In this document: piece by piece, positions 51,025 through 52,784 of the stretch
Layout: every line of letters begins with the position of its first letter
How positions within the stretch are numbered: the stretch's first letter is position 1
Source of the DNA: Bacillota bacterium
Lineage (GTDB): Bacteria > Bacillota > Clostridia > Christensenellales > Aristaeellaceae
Assembly: GCA_023395615.1 (NCBI GenBank)
Contig: JAEWYP010000087.1
Location: 1-52,784, forward strand
Direction: 5' to 3'
Length of the DNA: 52,784 nt
The notes under the pieces: model-generated
Databases searched by the model: none
What the model was told of the DNA's origin: nothing
The model's input: the letters and a program-made list of their open reading frames with translations, nothing else
Program-made: the position numbers and the translations under genes

Positions 51025-52326
51025 TTAGAGAACCTCGATATTTTCCCTGCGCTCCACATTCTTCATGGCGTTTTTGGTATCGAAGATTCTCCGCGCGTTC
51101 TGCTGAACGAAATTGTAATTGATATTCGTATGCGCACAGGTAATCATCACCAGGTCGGCGTTGCGAAGGCTTTCCACCGATAGTTCCATTTCGCCCCGGA
51201 CCACCTTGCCGCCTTCCTGATACGCCGGGATGTAAGGATCAAAGTAGCGCACCTCCGCGCCGACCTTCTGCAATTCGTCGATCACACGGATTGCGGGGCT
51301 TTCCCGGTAATCGTCAATATCCTGTTTGTATGCGATGCCCAGCACCAGTACCTTCGCGCCGTTGATCGCCTTGCGGTCCCGGTTCAACAGGCGCATGGCG
51401 CGCCCCACGCAGTATTCCGGCATCCGGTCGTTAATCATCATCGAGGATTCGATCATCGAAGTATGAAAGCCAAATTCCCTTGCTTTCCAGCTGAGATAAT
51501 AGGGGTCCAGCGGGATACAATGCCCGCCAAGGCCCGGCCCCGGATAAAACGCCTGAAAGCCGTACGGTTTGGATTTTGCGGCGTCAATCACTTCCCAGAT
51601 GCTGATGCCCATCCGGTCGCAAAGAATCGCCAGCTCGTTGATGAGCCCGATATTCACATTGCGATAAGTGTTTTCCAGTATCTTTTCCATTTCCGCCACA
51701 GCGGGAGACGAAACACGGTGAACAGGCGCCTCCAGCACCGCTTCGTACATGGCCGCGGCAATGTCCGTACACTCCGGCGTACAGCCGCCGACCACCTTGG
51801 GTGTGTTTTTCGTTTTATACAGCAGATTGCCCGGATCCACACGTTCCGGGGAAAACGCCAGGTAAAAATCCACGCCGCATTTAAAACCGCTGGTTTCCAA
51901 AATGGGTTTCAGCAATTCCTCAGTCGTGCCCGGATAGGTGGTTGACTCCAGCACCACCAGCATCTCCCGGTGCACAAACGGCGCGATACTTTCGGCGGAA
52001 GCTTTTACGTAGCTGATGTCCGGCTGCTGATGGCTGTCCAGCGGAGTCGGTACGGCAATACATACGCAGTCGCAGGAAGCAACCGCCGCAAAATCGGTCG
52101 TAGCGCGCAGGCTGCCGGACGAAACGATTTTTTCCAAATCCGCGTTGATCACGTCTCCGATGTAATTATGCCCGGCGTTAACCATGTCTACCTTGCTTTT
52201 TTGTACGTCGAAACCGATGACCTGAAATCCGGCTTTCGCTTTTTCCACCGCAAGAGGCAATCCAACGTAACCAAGACCGACAACACCGAGGGTAGCCGTT
52301 TTGTCCAGAATTTTTTCTTTTAACAT
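51025..52326 (-). CDS. nucleotide-sugar 6-dehydrogenase (UDP-GlcNAc/ManNAc type)
   Basis: This 433-residue cytoplasmic enzyme has the N-terminal NAD-binding motif GVVGLGYVGLPLAV, the middle ESTTYPGTTEE and SPERVDPG, and the active-site Cys in GGHCIPLDPYYLSWK. The C-terminal domain shows GIAYKQDIDDYRESPAI. The motif details (VVLESTTYPGTT, LAFSPERVDPGN) fit the WbpA/WecC group, which oxidises UDP-HexNAc to UDP-HexNAcA, better than UDP-glucose dehydrogenase; the exact substrate is inferred. It would feed a uronic acid to the synthase. First gene of the operon behind the promoter at 52396-52424. Confidence 0.88.
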   Translation of the reverse strand: MLKEKILDKTATLGVVGLGYVGLPLAVEKAKAGFQVIGFDVQKSKVDMVNAGHNYIGDVINADLEKIVSSGSLRATTDFAAVASCDCVCIAVPTPLDSHQQPDISYVKASAESIAPFVHREMLVVLESTTYPGTTEELLKPILETSGFKCGVDFYLAFSPERVDPGNLLYKTKNTPKVVGGCTPECTDIAAAMYEAVLEAPVHRVSSPAVAEMEKILENTYRNVNIGLINELAILCDRMGISIWEVIDAAKSKPYGFQAFYPGPGLGGHCIPLDPYYLSWKAREFGFHTSMIESSMMINDRMPEYCVGRAMRLLNRDRKAINGAKVLVLGIAYKQDIDDYRESPAIRVIDELQKVGAEVRYFDPYIPAYQEGGKVVRGEMELSVESLRNADLVMITCAHTNINYNFVQQNARRIFDTKNAMKNVERRENIEVL

Positions 52327-52395
52327 TTTCGTCGGCCCGCTTTCAAAAGGGTTTTGGAAATATCAGGAACTCCAAGATACCCATCTAGCTATAAC

Positions 52396-52424
52396 AGTAT
52401 ATGCTTTCCCGGCCCATTACGCAA
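52396..52424 (-). promoter_or_regulatory. promoter of the polysaccharide operon
   Basis: On the minus strand TTGCGT (52419-52424) and TATACT (52396-52401) are spaced by 17 bases. The leader is about 60 bases. No c-di-GMP riboswitch fold was recognised in it. Confidence 0.65.
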
Positions 52425-52463
52425 GATGAGGCCGCAATTACGAACAATGTAACATAAACAAAG

Positions 52464-52487
52464 GGATCGTGGCTACCGCCGCGATCC
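52464..52487 (-). terminator. hairpin upstream of the operon promoter
   Basis: GGATCG-GGC and GCC-CGATCC form a stem followed on the minus strand by CCTTTGTTTATG. This is likely the terminator of a transcript arriving from beyond the window. The remaining sequence to 52784 has no supported gene. Confidence 0.65.
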
Positions 52488-52784
52488 TGACCGTTATTAC
52501 CTTCCCCGGTTGGACGATATCTCGGATGAAAAAGAGGTTTCCCCCATGATGACAGGGCGTTCCACATCCCACAGGCCGAAACATTTGCCCTTTCATTCAT
52601 CAGGCAACGCTTCGCCCTCCGACCCGCTCGTGTCGGAATCATACGCCCTATTGACCCAAAAGCCTCTGGCATACTGAACTCTCAGTCTTTACCGATGCAT
52701 TCAGGATTTTTCGCGTTCACCCGGAAAGCCCATACCCCTCCTGTTTGTAGAATGAAATAGGCGGCAGAAGATGCAGACTGCCGA

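Noticed and set aside
52385..52672. 95-residue minus-strand frame near the right edge
   Set aside because: It runs through the operon promoter and the terminator-like hairpin, and the sequence shows no family features.
52327..52784. c-di-GMP riboswitch ahead of the polysaccharide operon
   Set aside because: Looked for the GEMM-type conserved blocks on the minus strand but did not find them; only an ordinary promoter and a hairpin are supported.

Overview
The window looks like chromosomal DNA of an anaerobic Bacillota (Clostridia) with fairly high G+C, roughly 55-60% by eye. Supporting signs are strong Shine-Dalgarno sites, consensus sigma-A promoters with 17-base spacers, a Feo ferrous-iron operon, desulfoferrodoxin, a minimal SufC/SufB pair, LplB/LplC-type sugar permeases with an AraC regulator, an LCP-family protein and a DivIVA-like coiled coil. 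The species cannot be named from sequence alone. No rRNA, tRNA, transposase, phage gene or CRISPR array was seen. Nearly all genes are on the minus strand; the four complete plus-strand genes lie at 412-1860, 16092-17747 and 33692-34590.

Left part (1-8.3 kb): a truncated ABC ATPase, a secreted beta-helix protein, the SufC/SufB-like pair, two dispersed palindromic repeats (1925-2050 and 3922-4080), and the feo operon (two FeoA-like proteins, FeoB and a 48-aa Cys-rich membrane protein) behind a near-consensus promoter. A YheO-type regulator follows.

Sugar and hydrolase part (8.4-23.1 kb): an MFS transporter, two permeases and a solute-binding protein with a membrane-bound AraC regulator; a duplicated MoaF-like protein; and four alpha/beta-hydrolase-fold proteins. 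One of these, an S15/CocE homologue, has lost its catalytic Ser and His.

Middle (23.4-34.6 kb): a diguanylate cyclase, a GNAT acetyltransferase, a four-module disulfide reductase/rhodanese/TusA/DsrE protein next to desulfoferrodoxin, a corrinoid importer (btuFCD) behind a cobalamin riboswitch, a CPA2 antiporter, and a divergent MarR-flavoprotein pair with a clear operator and an apparent ATT start codon.

Right part (34.8-52.3 kb): eleven co-oriented genes plus one possible small ORF, running from a promoter at 52396-52424 to a terminator at 34846-34892. They encode a nucleotide-sugar dehydrogenase, a tail-anchored protein with a sigma-region-2-like N-terminus, a coiled-coil protein, a NodB-SGNH lipoprotein, a PilZ-GT2 polysaccharide synthase, a NodB-like membrane protein, a GH18-like protein, a triple-NodB protein, an LCP protein, a REC-GGDEF-EAL protein and a GT-C-like membrane protein. 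I read this as a c-di-GMP-linked, synthase-dependent exopolysaccharide locus, probably making an amino-sugar/uronic-acid polymer. It is the best candidate for an undescribed system here.
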